Source: an uncultured Lachnospiraceae bacterium (GTDB lineage Bacteria > Bacillota > Clostridia > Lachnospirales > Lachnospiraceae). Taken from it: DNA of 48,487 nt. A program made the translations under genes and the position numbers. The stretch spans positions 1-48,487 of the forward strand of contig CAJUAO010000021.1 in the NCBI GenBank assembly GCA_910584685.1, written 5' to 3'. A model generated the notes under the pieces. It searched no databases. It was not told where the DNA came from and saw only the letters and a list, made by a program, of their open reading frames with translations. This document shows, piece by piece, positions 15,972 through 25,449 of this stretch; the first letter of the stretch is position 1; each line of letters starts with the position of its first letter.

Positions 15972-16458
15972 TATTGTATTATTAGAGCCGGAGATACCGG
16001 CAAATACGGGAAATATAGGCAGAACCTGTTTTGCCACAGGAACAAGGCTCCACTTAATAGAGCCTCTGGGCTTTTCCTTAAGTGAAAAAGCATTAAAGAG
16101 AGCCGGAATGGATTACTGGAAGGATTTAGAGGTTTTCGTTTATGATGATTACGAGGATTTCCTAAGGAAAAATCCCGGCGCAAAAATATATTTTGCTACC
16201 ACAAAAGCGCCAAATATATACAGTGAGGCTCATTTTGAGCCTGACTGCTATATTATGTTCGGAAAGGAAAGCGCAGGAATACCTGAAAAAATTCTTGTGG
16301 AAAATCAGGAGACCTGTATACGTATTCCAATGAATGAAAATATCCGTTCCCTTAATCTGTCAAATTCAGCAGCCATAGTTTTATATGAGGCGTTGAGGCA
16401 GAATGACTTTGCTGGAATGGAGCTTACGGGACATTTAAGAGGATATGACTGGAAGTGA
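15964..16458 (+). CDS. trmL: tRNA (cytidine/uridine(34)-2'-O)-methyltransferase TrmL
   Basis: SPOUT-fold enzyme that methylates the wobble ribose of tRNA-Leu. VLLEPEIPANTGNIGRTCFA, the central MFGKESAGIPEKIL and IPMNENIRSLNLSNSAAIVLYEALRQ are the three conserved blocks, including the SAM-binding trefoil knot. 164 residues is normal. It overlaps the upstream aminotransferase, and its last 24 bases overlap the end of the convergent histidine kinase gene. Confidence 0.96.
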   Translation: MLNIVLLEPEIPANTGNIGRTCFATGTRLHLIEPLGFSLSEKALKRAGMDYWKDLEVFVYDDYEDFLRKNPGAKIYFATTKAPNIYSEAHFEPDCYIMFGKESAGIPEKILVENQETCIRIPMNENIRSLNLSNSAAIVLYEALRQNDFAGMELTGHLRGYDWK

Positions 16459-17868
16459 GGCCTTTTTTGAACGCTGGAGGGTAAATATAAATTCAGTACC
16501 CACCCCCTCGGTGCTTATGACGTTTATATTTTCATTATGGCTGCTTATTACTTCCTTTACGATGGACAGGCCCAGACCGGTGCCTGTCTTATCTTTTCCT
16601 CTGGAGGAATCCGTCTTATAAAATCTGTCCCATATTTTTTTCAGATTTTCCTTTGGAATGCCTATACCACTGTCCTTTACGGAGAAAAATATTTTATCGT
16701 TCTTATCAGTTATCTTAATGTTTATTGTAGAATTATTGTGGCTGAATTTAATTCCATTATCAAGGAGATTATATATTACCTGCTGTATTTTTGTTTTGTC
16801 GGCGTTTACTATGTATGCTTTGCTGCCAAAAAACACGTCAAGGGTAATTTTTTTTCTTGAGCATTGTCCCTCAAAGGAGGCGACGATATTTCTTGTGAGG
16901 GAAACTAAGTCAAAGTCTGTTATATCAAGCCGCATTCCCTTGTAATCCCATGTGTTAAGAAGCAGAAGGCTTTCTGTAAGCTTGTTTAAACGCTCTGTTT
17001 CAAAAAGAAGTATATTAAGGTATTTCTCATGGAGCTCAGGGGGTATGGTGCCGTCAAGCATGGCCTCCACATAGCCCTTTATTGACGTAAGGGGAGAGCG
17101 TAAATCATGGGATATGTTTGTAATAAACTTTCGCTGGTCGTCATCCTTTTCCTTCATTTCCAACGCCATAAAATTAAGCTTTTCCCCAATATCTCCTATT
17201 TCGTCCTTATAATAAATCTTAGGCAGCTTATAATCAAAATTACCCTTGGCATATTCATTGACAGCGCGCTTAACATTTCTTATGGGACGGAATATAAATA
17301 TATGAAAAACTATAAGGATTGACAGGGAAAAGATAAGCATAAGAAGAAATATGCTGTAGTTAAAGTTGGAAAGAGGGGCAAAGTCTGAAACAACAGCTTC
17401 AAGCCGTCTGCTTAGGATAACATACCCATAGGTTTTATATGTGTTTACAATAGGGGAATAGACAGATAAAACCTCCTCCTCCATAATGTTGTTATAGGTG
17501 GTGGTGGTATAAATGCCGGAGTCAAAATATGACGATAAATCACCTGGTATTTTGCCTGTATCCCTGTAGCGGGAGCTGTATAGTATTTTGCCGTCGGAGG
17601 ACACAAGCCAGAGGGTGGTATCGTCAGGAAGCATAAAGGTCTTTATGTCGCCGCTAAAGCTGTAACTATCATCAGGCCTGCTTATATTATAATGATATTT
17701 GCTATAGTAACCGGATATTCCGTTGGCCTGATTATACAGGGACAGGGCATATGAGGCAATATGCTTATCCTCGGCAGCCTTTTCATAGCCATTATATATG
17801 TATAGCAGGGAAAGAGCGATAAAAATTCCGTATCCAAGTAAAAGCTTAAGATAAATAGTACGCTTCAT
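16435..17868 (-). CDS. Membrane sensor histidine kinase
   Basis: Membrane helices at about residues 7-25 and 171-193 flank an extracellular sensor domain of about 145 residues. A HAMP linker (about 194-246), a HisKA domain with His254 in NISHDLRSPLTSIKGY, and an HATPase domain (NLLDNGIKF, DSGIGIP, GTGLGLSIVKEV) follow. It pairs with the OmpR-type regulator encoded just upstream, and autophosphorylates on His254. The stimulus is unknown. The gene end overlaps trmL on the other strand. Confidence 0.95.
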   Translation of the reverse strand: MKRTIYLKLLLGYGIFIALSLLYIYNGYEKAAEDKHIASYALSLYNQANGISGYYSKYHYNISRPDDSYSFSGDIKTFMLPDDTTLWLVSSDGKILYSSRYRDTGKIPGDLSSYFDSGIYTTTTYNNIMEEEVLSVYSPIVNTYKTYGYVILSRRLEAVVSDFAPLSNFNYSIFLLMLIFSLSILIVFHIFIFRPIRNVKRAVNEYAKGNFDYKLPKIYYKDEIGDIGEKLNFMALEMKEKDDDQRKFITNISHDLRSPLTSIKGYVEAMLDGTIPPELHEKYLNILLFETERLNKLTESLLLLNTWDYKGMRLDITDFDLVSLTRNIVASFEGQCSRKKITLDVFFGSKAYIVNADKTKIQQVIYNLLDNGIKFSHNNSTINIKITDKNDKIFFSVKDSGIGIPKENLKKIWDRFYKTDSSRGKDKTGTGLGLSIVKEVISSHNENINVISTEGVGTEFIFTLQRSKKASLPVISS

Positions 17869-17911
17869 AATAATCCCCCCCTATGCCGTTTTGGCAGCTC
17901 AAATATGAATG

Positions 17912-17934
17912 AAAAACGCCGTTTTTGCGTTTTT
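17912..17934 (-). terminator. Hairpin between response regulator and kinase genes
   Basis: AAAAACGC / GCGTTTTT form an 8-bp stem in the 114-base gap between the two genes. Read on the minus strand, it ends in a T tract and could attenuate read-through into the kinase gene. The stem is AT-rich and probably weak. Confidence 0.4.
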
Positions 17935-17982
17935 CCGGTGTGAAACTTAATACTCTCTCTGACAAATGTTTTGATTAATTGA

Positions 17983-18684
17983 TTAGACCTTAGTTTCAAA
18001 CTTGTAGCCAATACCCCACACGGTTGCAAGGGACCATAAAGGGTGGTCGTTTATCTTCTCACGGATACGCTTTACATGCACGTCTACGGTACGGGTATCG
18101 CCTATATATTCATAGCCCCAGATATTGTCAAGAAGCTGCTCTCTTGTAAAAACCTGGTTTGGAGAGGCGGCGAGAAAATGGAGCAGCTCTATTTCCTTAG
18201 GAGGCATGTCTATCTGTCTGCCCATATAGGAAACGGTATAATTTGTTATATTTATAATAAGGTCGTCAAAATAAAGTATGCCGTTATCCTTTGGTTTTTT
18301 CTCATCAGAGGCGTAGGAGCTCCGGCGGAGAACTGCCTTTACCCTTGCAACCAGCTCCTTTGAGTCAAAGGGCTTAATAATGTAGTCGTCGGCTCCCATT
18401 TCAAGGCCAAGCACCTTATCGAAAACCTCTCCCTTGGCAGAAAGCATAATAACAGGAAGATGTGAGGTTTTTCTAAGCTCCCTGCATACCTGATAGCCGT
18501 CAGGGCCGGGAAGCATAATATCTAAAAGCATAATATCAGGCTTAAAGGAATCTACAGCCTTAAGGGCAGCCTCCCCGTCCTCCACGCACATAGTTTCAAA
18601 GCATTCCTTTGTAAGGTAAAGGGAGATAAGCTCTGATATATTTGTATCATCATCTACTATAAGAACTCTTTGCTTCGCTGCCAT
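17983..18684 (-). CDS. OmpR/PhoB-family response regulator
   Basis: Residues 1-120 are a receiver: acidic DDD at 11-13, phosphoacceptor Asp55 in MLLDIMLPGPDG, and Lys in IIKPFDSKEL. Residues 138-232 are a winged-helix DNA-binding domain ending TRTVDVHVKRIREKI and TVWGIGYKFE. It is transcribed ahead of the histidine kinase gene and is its likely partner. No target site was identified. Confidence 0.95.
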   Translation of the reverse strand: MAAKQRVLIVDDDTNISELISLYLTKECFETMCVEDGEAALKAVDSFKPDIMLLDIMLPGPDGYQVCRELRKTSHLPVIMLSAKGEVFDKVLGLEMGADDYIIKPFDSKELVARVKAVLRRSSYASDEKKPKDNGILYFDDLIINITNYTVSYMGRQIDMPPKEIELLHFLAASPNQVFTREQLLDNIWGYEYIGDTRTVDVHVKRIREKINDHPLWSLATVWGIGYKFETKV

Positions 18685-18744
18685 AATACTTATCCTTTCT
18701 GCTAAGAGAGGCCCCGCATTTTTATTGAGGCGTCTCTTGCCAAG

Positions 18745-21198
18745 CTAGTCTTTAAATTCAACAATAGTTACGCCTGTATCGCCCTCGCCGAAAACTCCCA
18801 GACGGAAGGTATCCACATGCTTTTGTCTTTTTAGATATTTGTGTACGGCGTTTCTTAAGGCCCCCGTACCTCTTCCGTGGACAATACGTACGCTTTTCAG
18901 ATGGGCAAGATATGCGTCGTCAAGGTATTTGTCAAGGGCGGCAACGGCTTCGTCAGTTGTCATGCCTATAAGATTTACCTCTGAGGATATTGAGGCTGAT
19001 TTTGAAACCTTAATTTTTCCCTTGTTTGTCTTGGTAAGGTTTGGCCCCGTAATAACAGGCTCGTCAATAAGCTCTATATCCCGGATATTTACCTGGGAGC
19101 GTAAAATACCCATTTGAACAAACAGCTCGCCCTTATTGTTAGGGAGGCCTGACACATGTCCGTTTACACCAAGGCTAAGGACTCTTACGGCGTCGCCAAG
19201 CTTTATATCCTTAGGGGTAAGCTCTTTTTTCGGCTTTTTGCCCTTAAGAGTTAAGCTTTCCTGCGTATTGCCAAGCTTTTCCCGAAGGCGTGTCCGCTGC
19301 TTTTCCATATCCTTTGTTAAGCCGCCTGCTGAAAGCTTATTTATTTCTCTTATTGCCTCATCTGCAAATGACTTGGCTTCCTGCAAAATAGCTCGGGCTT
19401 CCTCGTTTGCCTCCGTTAAAATGCGTTCCCGTCTGTCATCAAGCTTTTCAGATTTTTTCTCAAGCTCAGCCTTAAGCTTTTCTATTTCCTCCTTATAGGC
19501 CTTAATCTGAGTATGCTCCCGTTCAATTTCCAGCTTACTTTCCTCAAGGTCTGAAATTATATCCTCAAAGGCCTCGCTGTCAGAATCTATTCTTGTCTTT
19601 GCGTCGTCTATAATATAGGAAGGAAGACCCAGCTTGCCTGCTATGGCAAAGGCGTTGCTCTTGCCGGGGATACCGATAAGCAGCCTGTAGGTTGGGCTGA
19701 GCGTCTCTACAGAAAATTCACAGCAGGCATTTTCCACGCCGTCCGTAGATAGGGCAAACAGCTTTAATTCACTGTAATGGGTTGTAGTCATTGTGCGGAT
19801 TTTCATATTGTGGAGAAACGTAAGGATGCTTATGGCAAGGGCGGCTCCCTCTATAGGGTCCGTTCCCGCGCATATTTCATCAAAGAGAACAAGGGACTTA
19901 TCATCAGCCTTTTCCAGTATATTTACAATATTAGTCATATGTGAGGAAAAGGTGGAAAGAGACTGTTCTATGCTCTGCTCGTCGCCGATATCGGCATATA
20001 CCTCGGTAAATATACTGAGAACAGAGCCGTCGTCAGCAGGGATATGAAGTCCCGACTGGCCCATAAGCGTAAACAGTCCTACAGTTTTTAGGGATACGGT
20101 TTTTCCGCCTGTATTTGGGCCGGTAACAATTAGAAGGTCAAATGTATCTCCCAAATGGATGTTTATAGGCACAACCTTAGTCTGCTCTAAAAGGGGATGC
20201 CTGCCGCATTTAATGTTTATTATGCCGTCAGTATTAATAACAGGCTCGCAGCACTTGTATTCCTTTGACAAAGCGGCTCTTGCAAATATAAAATCAAGAA
20301 GGGAAAGAGTCTCAAGATTATACTTTATCTCCTCCGTATGCTCCCCGCACATATTGCTAAGCTCAGCAAGAATTTTTTCTATTTCTGCTTTTTCCTTTAT
20401 CTCAAGCTCCCTAAGCTCATTGTTAAGCTGGACTACAGCCATTGGCTCAACGAATATGGTAGAGCCGGTGGACGACTGGTCGTGTATCATACCCGGCATA
20501 TTTCCCTTGCAGTCAGCCTTAACGGGAAGACAGTACCGTCCGTTTCTCATGGTGATAACAAAATCCTGAAGGTTAGCCCGTACAGTTTGTGAATTAACCA
20601 TAGAGTTAAGCTGGTTGTGGATTTTCTCATTTGTTCTTTTCATGGAGCGGCGGATAGACGAAAGGGCGCTGCTGGCATTGTCGTCTATATCGTCCTCAGA
20701 GATAATGCATCTTTTTATCTCGTTGTTTAATCCTGATAACGGCTCAAGTCCGTCAAACATTTCAGAGAGAGAATCGCGTCTTTCATCGGAGTCTGTATTA
20801 TCAGCCTCTGCCTTATTCTCCCTAAGGGAATTTTCATCAAGAGGACTGCCGCCTGATAAGGCTTTTCCTGACGTATTTCTGGAAAATGATTTTATTCTTA
20901 AGGTAACGTTAAGAACAGAGCTTATATCAAGAAGCTCCTTAATGGAAAGGCAGCTTCCGATTTCAAGTCTCTTTAGGGTGGCGCCGATGTCTCTTGTGCC
21001 GGAGAAGGATACGCTTCCGCTGTGCCATAGCCTTGCAAGGGCGTCGCTTGTCTCGGTCTGCGCTTTTTTAATCTCCTTTAGATTAGTCATAGGGGTAAGC
21101 TTACGGCACATATCCTGACCTAAAGGAGATGATGCGTGCATGGTAAGCTTTTCTATAATTTTGTTATATTCTAACGTTTTTAAAACTTTGCTATTCAT
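18745..21198 (-). CDS. mutS2: MutS2 family endonuclease/ribosome-rescue ATPase
   Basis: MutS-like ATPase linked to anti-recombination and, in Bacillus, to splitting collided ribosomes. The Walker A motif VTGPNTGGKTVSLKT, LFDEICAGTDPIEGAAL (Walker B), a long Lys/Glu coiled coil (about 510-620) and a C-terminal Smr domain (VNLIGMTTDEA, HGRGTGALR) are in order. In the Smr start motif, the Asp of the usual LDLRG is Asn (VNLIG). About residues 106-142 form an extra Ser/Asp/Glu-rich segment, making the protein slightly longer (817) than the usual ~790. A GAGGA-like site precedes the start. Confidence 0.96.
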   Translation of the reverse strand: MNSKVLKTLEYNKIIEKLTMHASSPLGQDMCRKLTPMTNLKEIKKAQTETSDALARLWHSGSVSFSGTRDIGATLKRLEIGSCLSIKELLDISSVLNVTLRIKSFSRNTSGKALSGGSPLDENSLRENKAEADNTDSDERRDSLSEMFDGLEPLSGLNNEIKRCIISEDDIDDNASSALSSIRRSMKRTNEKIHNQLNSMVNSQTVRANLQDFVITMRNGRYCLPVKADCKGNMPGMIHDQSSTGSTIFVEPMAVVQLNNELRELEIKEKAEIEKILAELSNMCGEHTEEIKYNLETLSLLDFIFARAALSKEYKCCEPVINTDGIINIKCGRHPLLEQTKVVPINIHLGDTFDLLIVTGPNTGGKTVSLKTVGLFTLMGQSGLHIPADDGSVLSIFTEVYADIGDEQSIEQSLSTFSSHMTNIVNILEKADDKSLVLFDEICAGTDPIEGAALAISILTFLHNMKIRTMTTTHYSELKLFALSTDGVENACCEFSVETLSPTYRLLIGIPGKSNAFAIAGKLGLPSYIIDDAKTRIDSDSEAFEDIISDLEESKLEIEREHTQIKAYKEEIEKLKAELEKKSEKLDDRRERILTEANEEARAILQEAKSFADEAIREINKLSAGGLTKDMEKQRTRLREKLGNTQESLTLKGKKPKKELTPKDIKLGDAVRVLSLGVNGHVSGLPNNKGELFVQMGILRSQVNIRDIELIDEPVITGPNLTKTNKGKIKVSKSASISSEVNLIGMTTDEAVAALDKYLDDAYLAHLKSVRIVHGRGTGALRNAVHKYLKRQKHVDTFRLGVFGEGDTGVTIVEFKD

Positions 21199-21513
21199 AA
21201 TTTAATTAATCCTCATTTCTTTGTGTGGGCTATGAGCATAAGGCAGGCTGTTTTTGCGCATATATACATGATAATAACATATATTGCAGGGGTGTTCAAT
21301 AATAAAGTGCTTTAAGTACAGCATGTTTTTACCCTTTTAACGCCTAAATCCCTATGAAAAATTATCTCATGGGAATAGCAAGTCCGGCTAAAGAAAAAAT
21401 GGTATAAAAAGTTTAAGAATGTCATAAAATGTTCATATTTGTAATGTATAATATATAAGTTAATTGTGGGTAATATTAAAGTAGCGGCTTTAAATGGCAT
21501 TTAGAGGTATTTT
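21199..21513. other. Divergent intergenic region between mutS2 and the HtrA-like gene
   Basis: This 315-base AT-rich stretch carries no ORF that I trust. TATAAT at 21447-21452 is a likely -10 box for the HtrA-like gene, without a clear -35 box. An imperfect hairpin TCCCTATGA...TCATGGGA lies at about 21350-21375. The mutS2 promoter must also lie here, but I cannot place it with confidence. Confidence 0.5.
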
Positions 21514-22950
21514 ATGAGCGAAGATAAAAAAAATCAGGCGGATATAGCGGGGGAAAAGGATAATTTACAGGAGGAATATACCTTTGTGAGAGAAACTATT
21601 AAGGAAAAGCCTTCTGCTTTTGTACGTGTGCTTTTAAGGGCAGGAAAAGTCCTTGGAATGGGCGCGGCGTTCGGAGCAGGAGTGTGCCTTGTGCTTCTTA
21701 TTTTTGACAAGGATATGAGGGATATATTTACGGGAGATAAGGACAACGGTGAAAGCATAGAAAATACCGGGGATTACAGCGCTGAGAATGACACTACCGT
21801 ATCAGGCCAGGAGAATATGGAGCTTGACGAGAAGCTGGAGCTGCAGCTTGCGGATGTTGTAGTGGTTTATTACGGTAAGGAGGAAACCTCCGAAACAGAA
21901 GCGGAAAGTAAGCCGGAGGTAAATACTATTTATCAGGGTGAGGAATTGACGGCAGATATTTCAGACAATAAGGAGATTCAGACAACCACGTCACCGGCAG
22001 AAAAGGAATCGGAGAAAAAAACGGAAAAGGAAAGCAGCAGTACAGACGAAACCACAACAGGAAACGAAAACAGACGCATAGAAGAAAAGAGGCATTATAC
22101 GGGACTGCTGGTAGCTACAGTAGGCGACGTGTTTATCTGTATAGAAAAGGATAAGATAAGCGACGGAGGAGATATACTTGTTTCCTTGAAGGGGGGAAAT
22201 TATGTAAAGGCCAGTGTGTATGGATATGATTCCATAAGCGGTCTTGCGGTTTTAAGGGTATATGCCAAGGATATAGATGAGGAGATAAAGAAAAGCCTTA
22301 AGCCGGCAAGCTTAAAGAATATAGAAGAAATGAATGATGGAGATAAGCTTGTATATGTTGGAAATCCTTATGGAAACGGAAGGCTTATGTATACGGGAAC
22401 CCTTGCGGGAGTTGATACGGGCCATTGTAATTATGATACCTTTTACAGAGGTGTCATAACGGACATAAGAAATGAGGATATACAGGACGGATTTATTTTT
22501 GACAAAAATGGCGATATAGTGGCAATGGTAGGTGGAGTAGATGAGAATCTAACCCTTGGAAAAAATATTGCAGGCGTTTGTATGGAGGATATTATATTTA
22601 TATTAAGGGCTATAGTAGACGGAAGCTCCATAAAGCATATAGGAATAAAGGGGGAGACCGTGACGGATGACATGAGGGAGCTTACGGGAGAGAGCATGCC
22701 TGACGGAATGTATGTTACGGATGTGGCAAGGGAATCCTCCGCATACAGGTCGGGAATAATGGTAGGCGATATAGTTATATCCGTAAACGGAAAGCAGGCG
22801 TCAAAGCTTAGGGATATACAGAAGGCATTGGAAAAGGCCTCTGAAAATTCGGATATTACGCTTGTGGTAAAGCGGAAGATAGGAACAAGCTACAATGAAT
22901 TTACAATAAAGGTGCCGGTTGAATCGTCGAAGGGAACCTTGCTGTATTAA
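21514..22950 (+). CDS. HtrA/DegP-like membrane protein with PDZ domain, protease site lost
   Basis: The order is cytoplasmic head (1-44), one membrane helix (about 45-66), an acidic Ser/Thr/Glu-rich extracellular linker (about 70-190), a trypsin-like domain (about 195-370) and a PDZ domain (about 385-470, with SSAYRSGIMVGDIVISVNGK). The serine-protease triad is absent. The usual TNNHV region is ATVGDVFICIEKDKI, the Asp of the xDLAVL motif is Gly243 (ISGLAVLRV), and the GNSGGPL site is replaced by IQDGFIF. VGNPYG and the barrel strands remain. It is likely a cell-surface pseudoprotease or binding protein. AGAGG precedes the start. Confidence 0.85.
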   Translation: MSEDKKNQADIAGEKDNLQEEYTFVRETIKEKPSAFVRVLLRAGKVLGMGAAFGAGVCLVLLIFDKDMRDIFTGDKDNGESIENTGDYSAENDTTVSGQENMELDEKLELQLADVVVVYYGKEETSETEAESKPEVNTIYQGEELTADISDNKEIQTTTSPAEKESEKKTEKESSSTDETTTGNENRRIEEKRHYTGLLVATVGDVFICIEKDKISDGGDILVSLKGGNYVKASVYGYDSISGLAVLRVYAKDIDEEIKKSLKPASLKNIEEMNDGDKLVYVGNPYGNGRLMYTGTLAGVDTGHCNYDTFYRGVITDIRNEDIQDGFIFDKNGDIVAMVGGVDENLTLGKNIAGVCMEDIIFILRAIVDGSSIKHIGIKGETVTDDMRELTGESMPDGMYVTDVARESSAYRSGIMVGDIVISVNGKQASKLRDIQKALEKASENSDITLVVKRKIGTSYNEFTIKVPVESSKGTLLY

Positions 22951-23045
22951 ATTTTCTAGCGTTTTCAGGCATAATAAAGTCCGGTTAATTAGCGGACGTT
23001 ATACTAATAAAGTTATATATATGAGAAAAAATGGAGGAAAAGAAT

Positions 23046-23996
23046 ATGAAATATATTGAATCATTCCGCGAGGGGGAAAAGGTGGCAGGGGTTTACCTGT
23101 GCAAATCTAAATCATCAGCCGTTACAAAAAATGGCAAGCCTTATGAATCCGCGATTTTGCAGGATAAGACAGGCACGGTGGATGCAAAGATATGGGAGCC
23201 GGGCTCGCTGGGAATAGATGATTTCGAGGTCCTTGACTATGTGGATATAGTGGCAGACGTTATTGTCTTTAACGGCGTCACCCAGCTTAATGTAAAGCGG
23301 ATAAGAAAGGTTTTGGAGGGTGGTTATGACCCGAAGGACTATCTTCCTGTCAGTGAAAAAGACATAGATGAAATGTTTGAGGAATTAAAGAAGTACATAG
23401 CATCTGTTAAGGATAAGTATTTACACACATTGCTAAGCAGATTTTTTATAGAGGACGCAGAGTTTTCCGAATGCTTTAAGACACATTCGGCTGCTAAAAG
23501 CGTTCATCATGGATTTATTGGCGGACTTTTGGAGCATACCCTTTCAGTGGTAAAGCTTTGTGATTTTTATACTAAAATGTACCCAATGCTGAACAGGGAC
23601 CTGCTTATTACGGCAGCCATGCTTCATGACATAGGAAAGACAGAGGAAATAGAAGCGTTCCCCGTAAATGATTATACTGACGACGGAAATCTTCTTGGAC
23701 ATATAGTCATGGGAAGTGAAAAGACAGGAAGAATGGCAGACACCATAGAGGGATTTCCAAGACAGCTAAGAAGCCAGCTTCAGCACTGTATACTTGCCCA
23801 CCACGGACAGCTTGAGTACGGCTCCCCTAAGAAGCCTGCGCTTATGGAGGCTTTGGCCCTCTGCTATGCAGATGACACAGACGCAAAGCTGGAGACTATG
23901 AAGGAGCTTTTTTCCGGAACAGGCATACAGGAAAACGGAAAGTGGATAGGCTATAATAAAAGGCTGGAGACAAATCTTAGAAGGACTGATTGGTAA
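23046..23996 (+). CDS. yhaM: 3'-5' exoribonuclease YhaM (OB-fold plus HD domain)
   Basis: The N-terminal OB-fold (about residues 10-80: GVYLCKSKSSAVTKNGKPY, LQDKTGTVDAKIW) binds nucleic acid. The HD hydrolase domain (about 125-290) has HHGFIGGLLEHTLSV and His194-Asp195 in AMLHDIGKTEEI. YhaM family enzymes degrade RNA and single-stranded DNA from the 3' end with Mn2+. The ATG at 23046 is chosen because GGAGG lies eight bases before it; the ATG at 23031 contains this site. Its stop overlaps the first possible rlmD start (TAATG). Confidence 0.93.
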   Translation: MKYIESFREGEKVAGVYLCKSKSSAVTKNGKPYESAILQDKTGTVDAKIWEPGSLGIDDFEVLDYVDIVADVIVFNGVTQLNVKRIRKVLEGGYDPKDYLPVSEKDIDEMFEELKKYIASVKDKYLHTLLSRFFIEDAEFSECFKTHSAAKSVHHGFIGGLLEHTLSVVKLCDFYTKMYPMLNRDLLITAAMLHDIGKTEEIEAFPVNDYTDDGNLLGHIVMGSEKTGRMADTIEGFPRQLRSQLQHCILAHHGQLEYGSPKKPALMEALALCYADDTDAKLETMKELFSGTGIQENGKWIGYNKRLETNLRRTDW

Positions 23997-24007
23997 TGGA
24001 GAATGGA

Positions 24008-25372
24008 ATGAAGAAAAATCAGGAATTTACTGTCTTAATAGAGGATATAGGAGTGAATGGAGAGGGGATAGGCAAGGCAGACGGCTATCCCCTGTTTATT
24101 AAGGATACTGTTCCCGGAGATATTGTACAGGGAATAGTTACAAAGGCGCAAAGTAAATATGGCTACGGAAGGGCGCTAAAAATTATTACTCCGTCGCCGG
24201 ACAGGGTGGAGGCTTTGTGTCCTATAGCTAAAAGATGCGGGGGCTGTCAGCTTCAGGAGATGTCATATGAAAGGCAGCTTGTTTACAAGAGAGAAAAGGT
24301 AAGAAATAATTTAGACAGAATAGGAAAGCTGAAAGGGTATACCCTCCATGATACCATTGGCTGTGAAAATCATTACAGGTACAGAAATAAAGCCCAGTTT
24401 CCCATAGGAAAAAATAAAGAAGGAAGGATAATAGCCGGGTTTTATGCGGGAAGGACTCATGAGATAATAGAGTGTGAGGACTGTGCAATCGGGATTGAGG
24501 AGAATAAGGAAATACTTAAAATTATTATAGGCCATATGGAAAAATACGGAATAGAGCCATATGATGAAAAGACACATAAGGGCTTGGTGCGTCATGTGCT
24601 TATAAGAAAGGGCTTTGCCACAGGAGAAATAATGGTGTCGGTGGTTATTAACGGTGATAAGATAATGGCTTGTGAGGAGCTAGTCGCTACGCTTTTGGAA
24701 AATATAGAGGGGATGAAGGATATTTCCCTTAACATAAATAAACAAAGAACAAACGTTATTCTTGGGGACAGAGTGGTTACTTTATATGGAGATGGTTATA
24801 TTACGGATTTTATAGGTGACGTTAAGTTTAGGATTTCACCATTGTCCTTTTATCAGGTAAATCCTGCCCAGATAAGGGTATTGTATGGAAAGGCATTAGA
24901 GTATGCGGGACTTACGGGGGAGGAGACGGTGTTTGACCTGTATTGCGGCGTTGGGACAATTTCGCTGTTTCTGGCAAGGTCAGCTAAGAAGGTGTACGGA
25001 GTGGAGATAGTGCCCCAGGCAATCGAGGATGCTAAGGTTAATGCAGGGATTAACGGCATAGATAATGTGGAGTTTTTTGTTGGCAAGGCTGAGGAGGTTA
25101 TACCGGAATTGTATGAGAATGAAGGGATACAGGCAGATGTGGTAGTTGTAGACCCGCCGAGAAAGGGCTGCGATGAGAGGCTCCTTGAGACGATTGTAAA
25201 GATGGAGCCGGAGAGGGTGGTGTATGTAAGCTGTGACTCGGCTACACTTGCAAGGGATTTGAGGTATTTAAGCGAGAATGGATTTGGGGTGGAGGAGGTG
25301 CAGCCGGCGGATATGTTTGCGCAGGGGGTGCATGTTGAGACAGTAGTCTTGATGTCAAGGAAAGATAAATAA
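24008..25372 (+). CDS. rlmD: 23S rRNA (uracil-5-)-methyltransferase RlmD (RumA family)
   Basis: SAM-dependent enzyme making m5U in 23S rRNA (U1939 in E. coli numbering; some Firmicute homologues also modify U747). An N-terminal TRAM domain (about 5-60) is followed by iron-sulfur cysteines Cys71, Cys77 and Cys80 (CPIAKRCGGCQLQEM) with a fourth in ECEDCAIG. SAM-binding VFDLYCGVGTISLFLA, DPPRKGCDERLL and the catalytic VSCDSATLARDL are intact. GGAG precedes the ATG at 24008; the ATG at 23996, overlapping the yhaM stop, is the alternative start. Confidence 0.93.
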   Translation: MKKNQEFTVLIEDIGVNGEGIGKADGYPLFIKDTVPGDIVQGIVTKAQSKYGYGRALKIITPSPDRVEALCPIAKRCGGCQLQEMSYERQLVYKREKVRNNLDRIGKLKGYTLHDTIGCENHYRYRNKAQFPIGKNKEGRIIAGFYAGRTHEIIECEDCAIGIEENKEILKIIIGHMEKYGIEPYDEKTHKGLVRHVLIRKGFATGEIMVSVVINGDKIMACEELVATLLENIEGMKDISLNINKQRTNVILGDRVVTLYGDGYITDFIGDVKFRISPLSFYQVNPAQIRVLYGKALEYAGLTGEETVFDLYCGVGTISLFLARSAKKVYGVEIVPQAIEDAKVNAGINGIDNVEFFVGKAEEVIPELYENEGIQADVVVVDPPRKGCDERLLETIVKMEPERVVYVSCDSATLARDLRYLSENGFGVEEVQPADMFAQGVHVETVVLMSRKDK

Positions 25373-25393
25373 GTGCCAGAAAGCGGCGTATTT

Positions 25394-25449
25394 CCGGGCT
25401 TTTTCGGAAGTTGGGATGTAAAGCCTAACCTCTGAAAAAGCTCGGTTTT
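25394..25449 (+). terminator. Intrinsic terminator after rlmD
   Basis: CCGGGCTTTTTCGGA (25394-25408) pairs with TCTGAAAAAGCTCGG (25431-25445) with only wobble-type differences, and an inner TTGGG/CCTAA stem extends it. TTTTA follows. It would end the yhaM-rlmD transcript and marks the left side of the accessory segment. Confidence 0.6.
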
